Origin: Paludibacteraceae bacterium
GTDB taxonomy: Bacteria > Bacteroidota > Bacteroidia > Bacteroidales > Paludibacteraceae
Reading direction: 5' to 3'
Length of the DNA stretch: 64,000 nucleotides
Assembly (NCBI GenBank): GCA_031292565.1
Contig: JARLGW010000011.1
Coordinates: 186,001 to 250,000, forward strand
The position numbers and the translations under genes were made by a program. This document shows, in pieces, positions 34,341 to 42,657 of the stretch; the first letter of the stretch is position 1; every line of letters starts with the position of its first letter. The notes below the pieces were generated by a model, which worked only from the letters and a program-made list of their open reading frames with translations, was not told where the DNA came from and did no database searches.

Positions 34341-35279
34341 ATGGTTATAGGAATCGACATGGGTGGAACTTCCACCAAGATAGGTATTGTGGATGAGCAA
34401 GGCAGGGTAATTAAAAAAACGAGTGTGAAAACTACGCTGTATCCTGTTTTTACCGATTATGTGGATGCTCTATATACCGCGTTGCTACCCGTGATAAATG
34501 AAGTAGGAGGGATGCAAGCCATTAAAGGCATTGGTGCGGGAGCTCCTAACGGGAATTTTTACACGGGTAACATTGAGCATGCGGCTAACCTGCCTTGGAA
34601 AGGGATTGTTCCTTTCGGAAAATTAATGTCGGAGAAGTTTGGTTTGCCCTGCACGGTTACCAACGATGCCAATGCCGCCGCGTTGGGCGAAATGACTTAC
34701 GGTGCGGCGAAAGGCATGAAGAATTTTATCATGATTACGCTTGGTACTGGTGTTGGCAGTGGTGTTGTGATAAACGGACAATTGGTGTACGGACACGATG
34801 GCTTTGCCGGGGAACTGGGGCATGTAATTATGGACAGGCAGCATGGCAGGCCTTGCGGTTGTGGGCGTAAAGGATGCCTGGAAACCTACTGCTCGGCCAC
34901 GGGGGTAGCAACAACGGCAAAAGAGTTGCTGAAAAAGGATGCCACTCCAAGCTTGTTGCGCAACGTGGAATGGGATAAAATCACTTCCAAAGATGTGTTT
35001 GATGCCGCCATGCAAGGTGATGAACTGGCAAAAGAGGTTTTTGAATTTACCGGGAAAACATTAGGCGAAGCGTTTGCCGATTTCGTAGCATTTAGTGCGC
35101 CCGAAGCTATTATCCTTTTTGGCGGATTGGCTCAAGCGGGCGATTTGATTCTAAAGCCTATTCGCGAGAGTATGGAGGCCAATCTGCTTTCGATATGGAA
35201 GGGAAAAGTGAAACTGATTTTTTCCCAATTGCCGGATGATGATGCCGCCATTCTTGGGGCAGCCTCGTTGGCGGTATAG
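34341..35279 (+). CDS. ROK family sugar kinase (glucokinase-like)
   Basis: This 312-residue kinase has the phosphate-binding start VIGIDMGGTSTKIGIVDEQGRV. The catalytic Asp is in VTNDANAAALGEMTYGAAKG, followed by ITLGTGVGSGVVINGQLVYGHDGFAGELGHVIMD and the ROK zinc motif CGCGRKGCLETYCSATG (three cysteines plus the GH histidine). ROK glucokinases phosphorylate glucose at C6; other ROK enzymes use fructose, mannose or N-acetyl sugars. Its place beside a glucose/galactose-type permease supports glucokinase. It is complete and intact. Confidence 0.9.
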   Translation: MVIGIDMGGTSTKIGIVDEQGRVIKKTSVKTTLYPVFTDYVDALYTALLPVINEVGGMQAIKGIGAGAPNGNFYTGNIEHAANLPWKGIVPFGKLMSEKFGLPCTVTNDANAAALGEMTYGAAKGMKNFIMITLGTGVGSGVVINGQLVYGHDGFAGELGHVIMDRQHGRPCGCGRKGCLETYCSATGVATTAKELLKKDATPSLLRNVEWDKITSKDVFDAAMQGDELAKEVFEFTGKTLGEAFADFVAFSAPEAIILFGGLAQAGDLILKPIRESMEANLLSIWKGKVKLIFSQLPDDDAAILGAASLAV

Positions 35280-35335
35280 ATCTTTTAGGAATAACTATAT
35301 ATTTGTATCTTAAATATTATAAACGCAATTACTCA

Positions 35336-35352
35336 CCCCTCCTTGGGAGGGG
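35336..35352. repeat. GC-rich hairpin repeat before crcB (cccctcc-ttg-ggagggg)
   Basis: A perfect 7-bp inverted repeat with a three-base loop is followed by gacgggggagg. It is of the same dispersed C-run/G-run type as those near 31.9 and 34.2 kb, and lies 18 bp upstream of the crcB start. Confidence 0.55.
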
Positions 35353-35369
35353 GACGGGGGAGGTTCTTT

Positions 35370-35744
35370 ATGAAACTATTATTTATTGTTGGTACGGGCG
35401 GTTTTTTGGGTAGTGTGAGCCGATTTTTGCTTTCCCGCTATATTCAGGGTGGTGTGTTAAGCTCGTTCCCTTATGGAACCTTTATCGTGAATATGACGGG
35501 ATGTTTCCTTATCGGCCTGTTTTACGGGTTGGCCGACCGTGGCAACCTGATTAGTGCCGATGTGCGTCTGTTCCTCACCGTGGGTTTTTGTGGCGGGTTC
35601 ACTACCTTCTCCACGTTTGCCAATGAGAATATATCATTCCTCAAGGATGGCAATATTCTTTACTTCTCGTTATATTGCGGGTTGAGTGTTTTTGTCGGAT
35701 TATTATTAACCTACCTCGGACAACTTGTCCCTAAATTGTTTTAA
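35370..35744 (+). CDS. crcB: Fluoride channel CrcB/Fluc
   Basis: This 124-residue protein has four membrane helices. Family motifs are GTGGFLGSVSRFLLSRYI, FPYGTFIVNMTGCFLIGLFYGLADR and the phenylalanine-box motif VGFCGGFTTFSTFANEN that lines the fluoride path. It works as a dual-topology dimer and exports fluoride. The track start at 35343 adds repeat-derived residues (MGGGRGRFF), so ATG 35370 is taken. No fluoride riboswitch was recognised upstream. It is followed by DUF190 with a 3-bp gap, a common partner. Confidence 0.95.
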   Translation: MKLLFIVGTGGFLGSVSRFLLSRYIQGGVLSSFPYGTFIVNMTGCFLIGLFYGLADRGNLISADVRLFLTVGFCGGFTTFSTFANENISFLKDGNILYFSLYCGLSVFVGLLLTYLGQLVPKLF

Positions 35745-35747
35745 ATC

Positions 35748-36101
35748 ATGGGAAATTCAGTTGAATACAAAACATTGCGTATCTATATCAGTTCCACGGA
35801 TCAGTACAAGTTCAAACCGCTGTATGAAACTATCGTGTTTGAAGCCAAACGTTACGGCATGGCAGGAGCCACGGTGCTGAAAGGCATTATGGGCTACGGA
35901 GCCAGCAGCGAGATATACAACGAGAAGTTCTTTGTGTTGTCCGAAAAAATTCCGTTGGTAATTGAAATTGTGGATGAGGCTCCTAAAATCGACGGCTTCG
36001 TGGAAACTATTCTACCCTTTATGCAGGATGTACCTAAAGGCTGCCTCATTTCCGTGCAAAAGAATGAATTTATTTATCGTAAACCAGGAGATAAAAAATA
36101 A
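35748..36101 (+). CDS. DUF190 protein, CrcB-associated
   Basis: This 117-residue soluble alpha/beta protein has TLRIYISSTDQYKFKPLYETIVFEAKRYGMAGATVLKGIMGYGASSEIYNEKFFVLSEKIPLVIEIVDEAPKIDGFVETILPFM, the full DUF190 pattern (PII-like ferredoxin fold). It starts 3 bp after crcB and is certainly co-transcribed. Members of this family are often beside or fused to CrcB and are suspected regulators of fluoride export. The biochemical role is not established. Confidence 0.93.
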   Translation: MGNSVEYKTLRIYISSTDQYKFKPLYETIVFEAKRYGMAGATVLKGIMGYGASSEIYNEKFFVLSEKIPLVIEIVDEAPKIDGFVETILPFMQDVPKGCLISVQKNEFIYRKPGDKK

Positions 36102-36115
36102 AAGATTAGCCCTGT

Positions 36116-36673
36116 TTATTCTTTTTCCAATAGCACCGCGAAACTTTTACCTATTTCCAATGTTTCTTTTTGCGTGAATCCGCATTTTACGGCTTTCTGA
36201 ATGGATAATTTGAAGGCTTTCAGGCTCACGTGTCCCTTGGGTTCGGCAAAGAGCAGTTGCGCTTTGGGTTTAAGCATTCCTGCCAGGCGGGCAAATAGTT
36301 CGTCTTGATTCTCCACCTCGTGTGCCACGGCAAATAGCAGTGCAAAATCGGCAGTGCTTTTCAATGTTTCCGTGTTCTCTTCGGCTGTTATCAACATCGG
36401 TTTGATATTTTCGGTTAGTCCTGCCTTTTCGGCACGAGCCGAAAGTTGTTGCAACATCTTTTCCTGAATGTCGAAACAATACACCTTACCCGTTGAGCCA
36501 ACCATCTTGGCCATTGGCAGGCTGAAATAACCCATAGCACAACCATAATCAATTACTGTCATACCTTCTTTAATATAAGGTTTCAGTATCTTCACGGGGT
36601 TCTGGCTCAGTTTGCGTAAAGGGATTAGTAACAGGTACCCCATCCACCAGGGGCATACACTTTTATTGCTCAT
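36116..36673 (-). CDS. SAM-dependent methyltransferase, class I
   Basis: This 185-residue protein has motif I in MTVIDYGCAMGYFSLPMAKMVG (residue about 40), an acidic motif II in KVYCFDIQEKMLQQL, and LLFAVAHEVENQDELFARLAGMLKPKAQLLFAEPKGHVS for motifs IV-VI. An N-terminal VCPWWMGYLLLIPLRKL segment is short and hydrophobic, so membrane proximity is possible. The substrate is unknown. It converges with DUF190 (14 bp apart). It is complete, and its neighbours give no pathway. Confidence 0.88.
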   Translation of the reverse strand: MSNKSVCPWWMGYLLLIPLRKLSQNPVKILKPYIKEGMTVIDYGCAMGYFSLPMAKMVGSTGKVYCFDIQEKMLQQLSARAEKAGLTENIKPMLITAEENTETLKSTADFALLFAVAHEVENQDELFARLAGMLKPKAQLLFAEPKGHVSLKAFKLSIQKAVKCGFTQKETLEIGKSFAVLLEKE

Positions 36674-36859
36674 ATTTTCTTTTTGTTAGATTCATTAGAT
36701 ACACAAAAGTAGTTGCTGGTATCTTTATTTATTCGTTAATTTCGTTGAATGGACTATTTTTGCCGTTGAACGAACCTATCAGAACAACAGAAGAGTGAAA
36801 CTCTGTCCACTCTTTATGCCTTTATATTATTTATGTCGGGATACGCCCACGGCAAACGT

Positions 36860-37483
36860 TTACATGAAATTCAAATAATTTAGGATAAGCTCCACGCTGT
36901 TGTCCACGCCTATTTTACCGGTATCTATACATAGGTTGAATTGTTTGGCATCACACCACTCGGCTTCTGTGAATGTGCCTATATATTCATCCCTCTCCTT
37001 GTCGTTTTTTTGTACCATTTTATCTGCTTCTTTTTTGGATATATGGTATAGGTTTTGAACTCGTTCACTTCGGAAGTTGCGGTCGGCATGTAGAAAAATG
37101 CTTATCCTGTTGGGATGGTCTTTTAGAATATTGAAACCACATCTACCCATGATGATTGAGTTTTGCTCGTTGGCTACCCGTTGCATAATCTCGGCTTGAA
37201 TTTTAAATAATTCATGGTCGGTGAGGTTCACTATTTTGGGTGGTGCGTAGGCATCTGTACCCAAGGCACTGAATTGGAGGAACGATTCCCAGAATGATAA
37301 CATTTTTTCGTCACGTAGCTGCAAATCTTCTTCCAATATGGAAAGTTGCTCGGCAGCCATGCTGATAATTTCCCTGTCGAGGTAGCGATAGCTTAATTTT
37401 TTAGCCAATTGTTGACCAATGTAAGCACCCCCGCTACCCAACTGGCGGCTGATGGTAATTACCCTTGGTTTTGTTTTGTCCAT
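36860..37483 (-). CDS. Cytidylate-kinase-like protein
   Basis: This 207-residue P-loop protein starts RVITISRQLGSGGAYIGQQLAKKLSYRYLDREII, where GSGGAYIG is the nucleotide-binding loop. It has MGRCGFNILKDHPNRISIFLHAD and KEADKMVQKNDKERDEYIGTFTEAEW (the lid), plus FNLCIDTGKIGVD near the end. It belongs to the cytidylate_kin2 family found in Bacteroidetes and Firmicutes, separate from the essential Cmk. The true substrate is unproven. It is monocistronic, with 186 bp of plain sequence downstream. Confidence 0.9.
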   Translation of the reverse strand: MDKTKPRVITISRQLGSGGAYIGQQLAKKLSYRYLDREIISMAAEQLSILEEDLQLRDEKMLSFWESFLQFSALGTDAYAPPKIVNLTDHELFKIQAEIMQRVANEQNSIIMGRCGFNILKDHPNRISIFLHADRNFRSERVQNLYHISKKEADKMVQKNDKERDEYIGTFTEAEWCDAKQFNLCIDTGKIGVDNSVELILNYLNFM

Positions 37484-37682
37484 TTTCTTATCTCCTTATG
37501 TTAATGTTTTTTCTTTTCGTGTGGAATGTAATGTCAGCACGTTTGTTGATATATACCTGAAAAAAATCTCTGATAAATACAGATACAAAGATAACGCATA
37601 AGTTGATTAAAAGAGCTTTTAACACGCATTCATGAGCTCTTCGGACGTATGTTGTTGAGCAGCTACCTTTCTGTTTATACTG

Positions 37683-37714
37683 AAAAAGCGAGGATTTTAG
37701 TTCCTCGCTTTTTT
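37683..37714 (-). terminator. Terminator of the GNAT gene
   Basis: aaaagcgagga / tcctcgctttt is an 11-bp perfect stem with a short loop. A/T runs flank both sides. It lies 30 bp past the acetyltransferase stop. Confidence 0.85.
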
Positions 37715-37744
37715 GTATGTTACACTTTGCTACTATGTTTTTTG

Positions 37745-38239
37745 TTAACTAACAAACTTTTCGTCGGCCAGTACCACCGAAGTTTCCACCTGTCTTTCGG
37801 GTATTGTCCAGTATTTTTTTAGTAGTTCGTTTTTCTCCTCTTTTGTCACTAGGCGGAATCCGTGTTTTTGGTAAAAATCCACTGCCCAAGAGGCATCCGC
37901 CCACGTGCCGATGAGTATTGGTTTGTTGGAGTTTTCACGCAAGTGCTCCAGCAGTAGTCCGCCGATGCCTTTGTTTCTCGCTGAAGTCCTCACGTAAGCA
38001 TGACGTATCAAATCCACCTCCTGTTTGTGCTGAATGCCCATCACGCCGATAATTTCAGCGTCATTATCCGTGTAACAGAAAAAATCAATACCGTCGGCAA
38101 TCTGTTCTTTTAGTTCTTGTGCGGACATGTAGGGCTCGTGATAACGGTCGTCGGGGATGTTGCCTTTATATGCCGAGGCGGCATCGTTGATAATTTCCAG
38201 CAGGGTGCTGAAATCTTGAGGGGTGGAAGGTCTAATCAT
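37745..38239 (-). CDS. GNAT family N-acetyltransferase
   Basis: This protein of about 164 residues starts MIRPSTPQDFSTLLEIINDAA. Motif A for acetyl-CoA binding is VDLIRHAYVRTSARNKGIGGLLLEHLRE (R/Q-x-x-G-x-G/A), and motif B is WADASWAVDFYQKHGFRLV. The substrate is unknown. ATG 38239 is chosen because the 15 track residues before it are not domain sequence. It lies between two strong terminators, so it is a single-gene unit. Confidence 0.9.
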   Translation of the reverse strand: MIRPSTPQDFSTLLEIINDAASAYKGNIPDDRYHEPYMSAQELKEQIADGIDFFCYTDNDAEIIGVMGIQHKQEVDLIRHAYVRTSARNKGIGGLLLEHLRENSNKPILIGTWADASWAVDFYQKHGFRLVTKEEKNELLKKYWTIPERQVETSVVLADEKFVS

Positions 38240-38345
38240 TGTTTTGCTTTTTATAGTACGAAATGCAGACCCAAAGTTATCCAATAAGTTTGGGTAATAA
38301 GTTCTTGTTAATAAGATTTAGCAATATTAAAATTATAGCAACAAA

Positions 38346-38375
38346 AAAACCACAGGATAAAATTCCTGTGGTTTT
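38346..38375. terminator. Bidirectional-looking terminator downstream of the cold-shock gene
   Basis: accacagga / tcctgtggt flanked by A7 and T-rich runs forms a 9- to 12-bp stem with a six-base loop. On the minus strand it ends in TTTTTTT and serves the cold-shock gene. Confidence 0.85.
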
Positions 38376-38446
38376 CTTTTGTTCAATGTATTGTTTACAG
38401 ACAATCTGTAAACAATAATTATCTTATCAGTAACTGATTGCGATGA

Positions 38447-38638
38447 TTAAATTTTCTTTACTCGAATTGCATTTAATCCTTTCGCACTTTCTTGAACCTC
38501 AAATTCAACTTCATCGTTTTCTTTGATTGGTTCTGTTAATCCAGTTGCGTGTACGTAGTATTCTTTAGGAGAATCACTGTCTTTAATAAATCCAAATCCT
38601 TTGGACTCATTGAAAAATTTTACTGTTCCTTTGTTCAT
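38447..38638 (-). CDS. Cold-shock domain protein
   Basis: This 63-residue OB-fold protein begins MNKGTVKFFNESKGFGFIKDSDSPKEYYVHATGL. RNP1 is KGFGFI and RNP2 is YYVHA (the usual FVH is YVH here). It ends NAIRVKKI. It binds single-stranded RNA/DNA as an RNA chaperone. It is monocistronic with an AT-rich upstream stretch of about 80 bp and a strong terminator. The sequence does not show whether it is cold-induced. Confidence 0.95.
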   Translation of the reverse strand: MNKGTVKFFNESKGFGFIKDSDSPKEYYVHATGLTEPIKENDEVEFEVQESAKGLNAIRVKKI

Positions 38639-38720
38639 TATTTGTTTAGAAATTAATTGTCCGCAATGTACGCATTAATATTTATTATTTATTGATTTTC
38701 AATAAATTATTTTTTATTTT

Positions 38721-40955
38721 TTATTTCTCCATGCACAATCGAGCCATCAAATAACTCACTGTTGACTCTGCTCCCTGGTTCAAATTCACATGCGTTTCCT
38801 CCAGTCCGTCGTAGCAACCACCTGTACATGGGTTATATACAATTTGATGTAATCTGTTGTTGCCCAAAAACCAGTTGAAGGCAATTTCTTTTTTACGACT
38901 GTATTCTTCGTCGTGAAATACCTCGTAAAATTTGTCCAATGTGAGAATTGTGTAAGCCACATCAATGGGTTGCTCTCCAAAATGTCCGCCTTTTTCGCCT
39001 TTTTGCAGCCATTTGCGGTTAGAAATCACTTCAATTCCGTTTTCGTTGAAGATTTTCGATAGTAAAAAGTCCAACGAAGTAAGCGCTATTTCTTTATAAA
39101 TAGGCTCTTTTGTTATCAGCCAGGCCGAAAGCATGGCTTCGGGCAGAATGCTGTTGGCATAGGTAAGGTAACTTTCAAACCAATTCCATGTTGTTTCCGA
39201 TTCGTATTTATACATTTCCACTAGGCGATTGGCAAACTTGATGAGCTGTGAATCCTTTTTCTCCGATTCATATACGGTGTGGTAATAATAAAGCCCTTTG
39301 ATGGCAAACGCCAACGCCCTGGTGGACGATATGGATTCAAAATGAGGCAATGCCTTATCCAACATATCTTTTGCTTCGCTGATAATTTCCTCAGGAAGCA
39401 GATCGGTTAACGATATTAGATGCCCTAAAGCCCAAAGAGCCCGTCCGTTGGAATCATCCAGGTTCGTAGCATAGTTTTGTTCGGTAAACCATAATTCCTT
39501 GTCCACGTAGTTTAGGAAATTCCCCTCCGGTTGCAAGCAGAACCTAATAAATTTCAAGTATTTGCTTATTTCGGGGATAAGTGTTTTATCGCCCGTTAGC
39601 TTGTAGTACATGCCAATGGCTACCAGTGCACGGGCATTATCATCCAGCGTGTAGCCGGTACTGATGTCCGGCTGGCTTACCCTGGCAAATTGAATGATAC
39701 CTATATGAGTAGTCATCAACCGCAAATGGTCGAGTTTCACCGGAGGCATGTTAAAGCTCAGGGTTACGCCCCGGCCACCTATTTTTTCAAACAGCAGCGC
39801 GTAGGCCACTGCCGCGTTTTCCCAAACAGTGGAAACTATGGTTTGCAGCGTGTTGGAGCTAATGCTTTTGCGTAATGGTTCGTTGTTAAGCAACCGGATT
39901 ACAGCTGCCGAAAGTTGCTTCGAATCACGAAAGTCGAATATAATTCCCGTTTTTGAGGTTAATACCTCTTTGGCGTGAGGGATAGGGGTGGATATGATGG
40001 GGCAGGCGCAGCTCATGGCATATACAAACGTGCCACTCACGGCCTGGTTGGGGTCGTTCGTTGTAAACAGGTAAATATCCGTGAGCTGCAAATGTTCCAG
40101 CAAATCGGGTAGAGCTAGGTATTGGTTGATAAATTGCACGTGTTTTTGCAAGCCACGTTCCGCCACCATCTGTTCCAATTGCTCTCGGTATTTTTCACCC
40201 TCCAGCTTTTTTACTTCGGGGTGGGTTTTGCCTATAATCAAAAACATTACTTCCGGGCATTCCGCCACGATGGCTGGCAAGGCTTCAATAGTGGTTTCTA
40301 TGCTTTTGCCCGAACTTAGTAAGCCGAAAGTGGTCAATACTTTTCGCCCCGTGAGTCCGTATTTTTCTTTTAAAAATTTTTTACCCAGGTGTGGCACCAG
40401 GTGCGTGCCGTGGGCAATGATTGATATTTTTTCTTCCGGCAATTCGTAGTCGTTAATTAGGATGTTGGCCGAAGTATGCGTCATCACCACCAGCGATTGG
40501 CAAGCCGAGCTGATGGCTTTTATTTTGTTTTTCAGTTTTTCGTCAGGATGAGGCAGCACGGTGTGAAAAACCACAATAATCGGTTTGGTAAGTGCTGTGA
40601 GGAGTTGTAGAAAAGCAGCTTCTTGCTTGGCAAAAAAGCCGAATTCATGTTGAATCATAACCATTTTCAGGTGGGCATCGTTGTTAATGTCCGTGGCTAG
40701 TTTGGTATATTCTGTGGCATCCGAAGTGTTGAGTACATAACTTACTTCTTTGGGATAGCTGTAATGTGCATCGCCCGATTCCAAGGCACATACCTTGAAA
40801 CTTAGCGAATGGCTGAACTTGTTGTTCAGAGCCTTGATTAAGTCCTCCGAGTAAGTGGCAATACCACATTCGCGAGGAGGGTAGGAGGTGATAAATAGTA
40901 TCTCCGTCGAAGTGTTAGCGTTGGTAGTGTTCAGGTCTTCTTTTTCATTTTTCAT
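38721..40955 (-). CDS. GT4-like glycosyltransferase fused to an alpha/alpha-toroid domain
   Basis: This 744-residue protein has two parts. Residues about 15-375 are GT-B/GT4-like: LFITSYPPRECGIATYSEDLIKAL, IAHGTHLVPHLGKKFLKEKYGL, TTFGLLSSGKSIETTIEALP. The site where GT4 enzymes carry E-x7-E reads NQAVSGTFVYAMSCACPIIST, without the second Glu. Residues about 400-744 are helical-repeat, with TGYTLDDNARALVAIGMYYKL, NLDDSNGRALWALGHL and FGEQPIDVAYTILTL, like glycosidase or terpenoid-type toroids. No signal peptide is present, so it is probably cytoplasmic. It overlaps the end of the GH130 gene by 11 bases, which implies joint work on a mannose-containing glycan (inference). Confidence 0.8.
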   Translation of the reverse strand: MKNEKEDLNTTNANTSTEILFITSYPPRECGIATYSEDLIKALNNKFSHSLSFKVCALESGDAHYSYPKEVSYVLNTSDATEYTKLATDINNDAHLKMVMIQHEFGFFAKQEAAFLQLLTALTKPIIVVFHTVLPHPDEKLKNKIKAISSACQSLVVMTHTSANILINDYELPEEKISIIAHGTHLVPHLGKKFLKEKYGLTGRKVLTTFGLLSSGKSIETTIEALPAIVAECPEVMFLIIGKTHPEVKKLEGEKYREQLEQMVAERGLQKHVQFINQYLALPDLLEHLQLTDIYLFTTNDPNQAVSGTFVYAMSCACPIISTPIPHAKEVLTSKTGIIFDFRDSKQLSAAVIRLLNNEPLRKSISSNTLQTIVSTVWENAAVAYALLFEKIGGRGVTLSFNMPPVKLDHLRLMTTHIGIIQFARVSQPDISTGYTLDDNARALVAIGMYYKLTGDKTLIPEISKYLKFIRFCLQPEGNFLNYVDKELWFTEQNYATNLDDSNGRALWALGHLISLTDLLPEEIISEAKDMLDKALPHFESISSTRALAFAIKGLYYYHTVYESEKKDSQLIKFANRLVEMYKYESETTWNWFESYLTYANSILPEAMLSAWLITKEPIYKEIALTSLDFLLSKIFNENGIEVISNRKWLQKGEKGGHFGEQPIDVAYTILTLDKFYEVFHDEEYSRKKEIAFNWFLGNNRLHQIVYNPCTGGCYDGLEETHVNLNQGAESTVSYLMARLCMEK

Positions 40956-41988
40956 TAGGCGTTGTATATGTTAATAATTCAGCCACAAGAGCTGTTAAAT
41001 TCACCGAGGCCGTGGCAATTTTATCGTCAGCCGCCCCATAATAGATAAACAAGGTGTCGCCAAACACGCATGTTCCCGTCGGGAACACTACGTTGTTCAC
41101 CTCCCCGTTCAGTTCCCAGTCATATTCCGGCGTGAAAAGTGCATAAGGCAGGCGGGCAAGCACTTTTACCGGGTTGTTCAAATCCAGCAAAGCAGCACAG
41201 GCGGAATAAATCAGTCCATTCGGGCTTTCCTCCACGCCATGATAAATAATCAGCCACCCGTGTTCGGTTTCAATAGGCGGACAACCACCGCCCATGTAGC
41301 TCAATTCGTGCGGATACACGGGATCCATCACGATATGTTCGTCCAACTGGTGAAAGTATAACTTCCAAAAATCAGCAGTTAGAAAGTTGAGTTCATCTAT
41401 CATTACCAACTGAATGCCGGGGCGGATACGATGCAGAAAGGCCAACTTGCCGTTGATGCGCCGGGGGAAGAATATTACATCCTTATCCCATAGTAATATT
41501 TTTTTTTCAGGGTCGCCCTCCTGGTAGTAGAATTTATGATTGTGATAATAGTTTTCATCCACCTTGCCCGACGATTCGGCTAGAAATATAAACTTGGAAT
41601 AAGTAATGGGCGGAACAATGATTCCCTGCTTTTCAAACGTCTTCAAGTCGGTGGAAGTAGCCAACGCTCCACAGGCATTGGTGCCGTCGTAGGCCGTGTA
41701 GGTGAGGTAATAGATGCCGTCTATTTGCGTGATGCGGGCATCTTCTACGCCTTGTGCTTCGTAGCCAAACTCAGGCTTCAAAAACGGCGTATCCATCCTT
41801 TCGGCCACCGTGAGGGGTCCGTCCAGCCGGCAATAACCGATGGTGGAATGATTGCCGGTTTGCACCGCGCGATAGAATAGGTGCACACTATCCCCTATAC
41901 GAATGGCGGCAGGGTTAAGCACGCCTTCGTTTTCAAATTCAGCATCCGATCGTTGAAGCAGGATGCCTTCTTTTTTGACTTTTATCAT
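40945..41988 (-). CDS. GH130-family beta-mannoside phosphorylase-like protein
   Basis: This 347-residue five-bladed propeller protein shows NPAAIRIGDSVHLFYRAVQ, YEAQGVEDARITQIDGIYYLTYTAYDG (the catalytic-region motif, with EDA where most have EDP), SYMGGGCPPIETEHGWLIIYHGVEES and NNVVFPTGTCVFGDTLFIYYGAADD. GH130 enzymes cleave beta-1,2- or beta-1,4-mannosides with phosphate or water. There is no signal peptide, so it acts in the cytoplasm. It is upstream of and overlaps the GT4 fusion gene. Exact linkage specificity cannot be read from the sequence. Confidence 0.9.
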   Translation of the reverse strand: MIKVKKEGILLQRSDAEFENEGVLNPAAIRIGDSVHLFYRAVQTGNHSTIGYCRLDGPLTVAERMDTPFLKPEFGYEAQGVEDARITQIDGIYYLTYTAYDGTNACGALATSTDLKTFEKQGIIVPPITYSKFIFLAESSGKVDENYYHNHKFYYQEGDPEKKILLWDKDVIFFPRRINGKLAFLHRIRPGIQLVMIDELNFLTADFWKLYFHQLDEHIVMDPVYPHELSYMGGGCPPIETEHGWLIIYHGVEESPNGLIYSACAALLDLNNPVKVLARLPYALFTPEYDWELNGEVNNVVFPTGTCVFGDTLFIYYGAADDKIATASVNLTALVAELLTYTTPNEK

Positions 41989-42067
41989 ATCTATTACGAA
42001 TAATTTAAAGCGAATGAGGTTGGAAAATAGAAATGATCTTTATGTCAAAATAGAGGAAGAGAATGTT

Positions 42068-42187
42068 TTATAAATCGCTACTTTTTTTATCCTTGCGTTT
42101 CAATTCTTTAGCAGCTCTTTTTTCTTTTAAACTTTTAAGGGGAGCCTTCTTTTCGCTTTTGTCTTTCGGCTCTTTTGCTTTTGCCAT
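42068..42187 (-). CDS. Small lysine-rich basic protein (not in ORF track)
   Basis: A 39-codon ORF runs from ATG 42187 to TAA 42068: MAKAKEPKDKSEKKAP, then LKSLKEKRAAKELKRKDKK, ending SSDL. About two fifths of residues are lysine and three more are arginine, so the peptide is strongly basic and probably helical. The upstream bases AAACAAAAATTATT are a typical A-rich Bacteroidetes start context. I do not recognise a family. It lies 80 bp upstream of the GH130-GT4 pair on the same strand, so it may share a transcript. It could bind nucleic acid or ribosomes. It is also possible that it is not expressed, but the start context and composition look gene-like. Confidence 0.55.
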   Translation of the reverse strand: MAKAKEPKDKSEKKAPLKSLKEKRAAKELKRKDKKSSDL

Positions 42188-42657
42188 AATAATTTTTGTT
42201 TAAGTGAGGTAACGTGAATATGAGGGAAGAGTTGGGCTAAAAGTACGCGAGAAAGGAATGTTTATGCTCAAATTAGCCCAATATCAGAAAAATGAATGTA
42301 GGTAAATGTACGACTATTTTTTGGTATATCGGGCTGAAAGCCCAAGTTATTTTAGCCCAAGGGAAAGCGAAGCGGCACCTTGGGTAGGGTGGAACTAACG
42401 GAAATTTCGCCCTGCAAGGGCAACTTAAACACGAACAAATTAAGCTGGGCTTTCAGCCCGCCCGTATTCTGTACCTACAAATAACCCAGGGTGCTGCCCT
42501 GGGCTAAAATAAGTTAGGCTTTCAGCCTGAAAAATGCAAATTGTAAGGAAATCTAATTCTTAAAACCTGAAGGGTTGACATTATTATAGAAAAAAAGATA
42601 CAACCACCAAACTAAAGCCTCGAAGAGGTGAAATAAAATATATCGTATTTTTAATAT
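42188..42657. repeat. Intergenic hairpin array with GGGCT-type stems (REP-like)
   Basis: About 470 bp holds six clear hairpins: gggct-gaa-agccc (42331-42343), cccaagg..ccttggg (42356-42384), gccct-gca-agggc (42409-42421), gggct-ttc-agccc (42447-42459), cccaggg..ccctggg (42485-42503) and aggct-ttc-agcct (42516-42527). Units with cctgaagggttgacattat and cctc-gaa-gagg follow to about 42650. Two of the hairpins are inverted relative to each other. No gene is present. Confidence 0.7.

Noticed and set aside
35280-35369. Fluoride riboswitch before crcB
   Set aside because: The expected aptamer core was not recognisable. The region is mostly a dispersed GC repeat.
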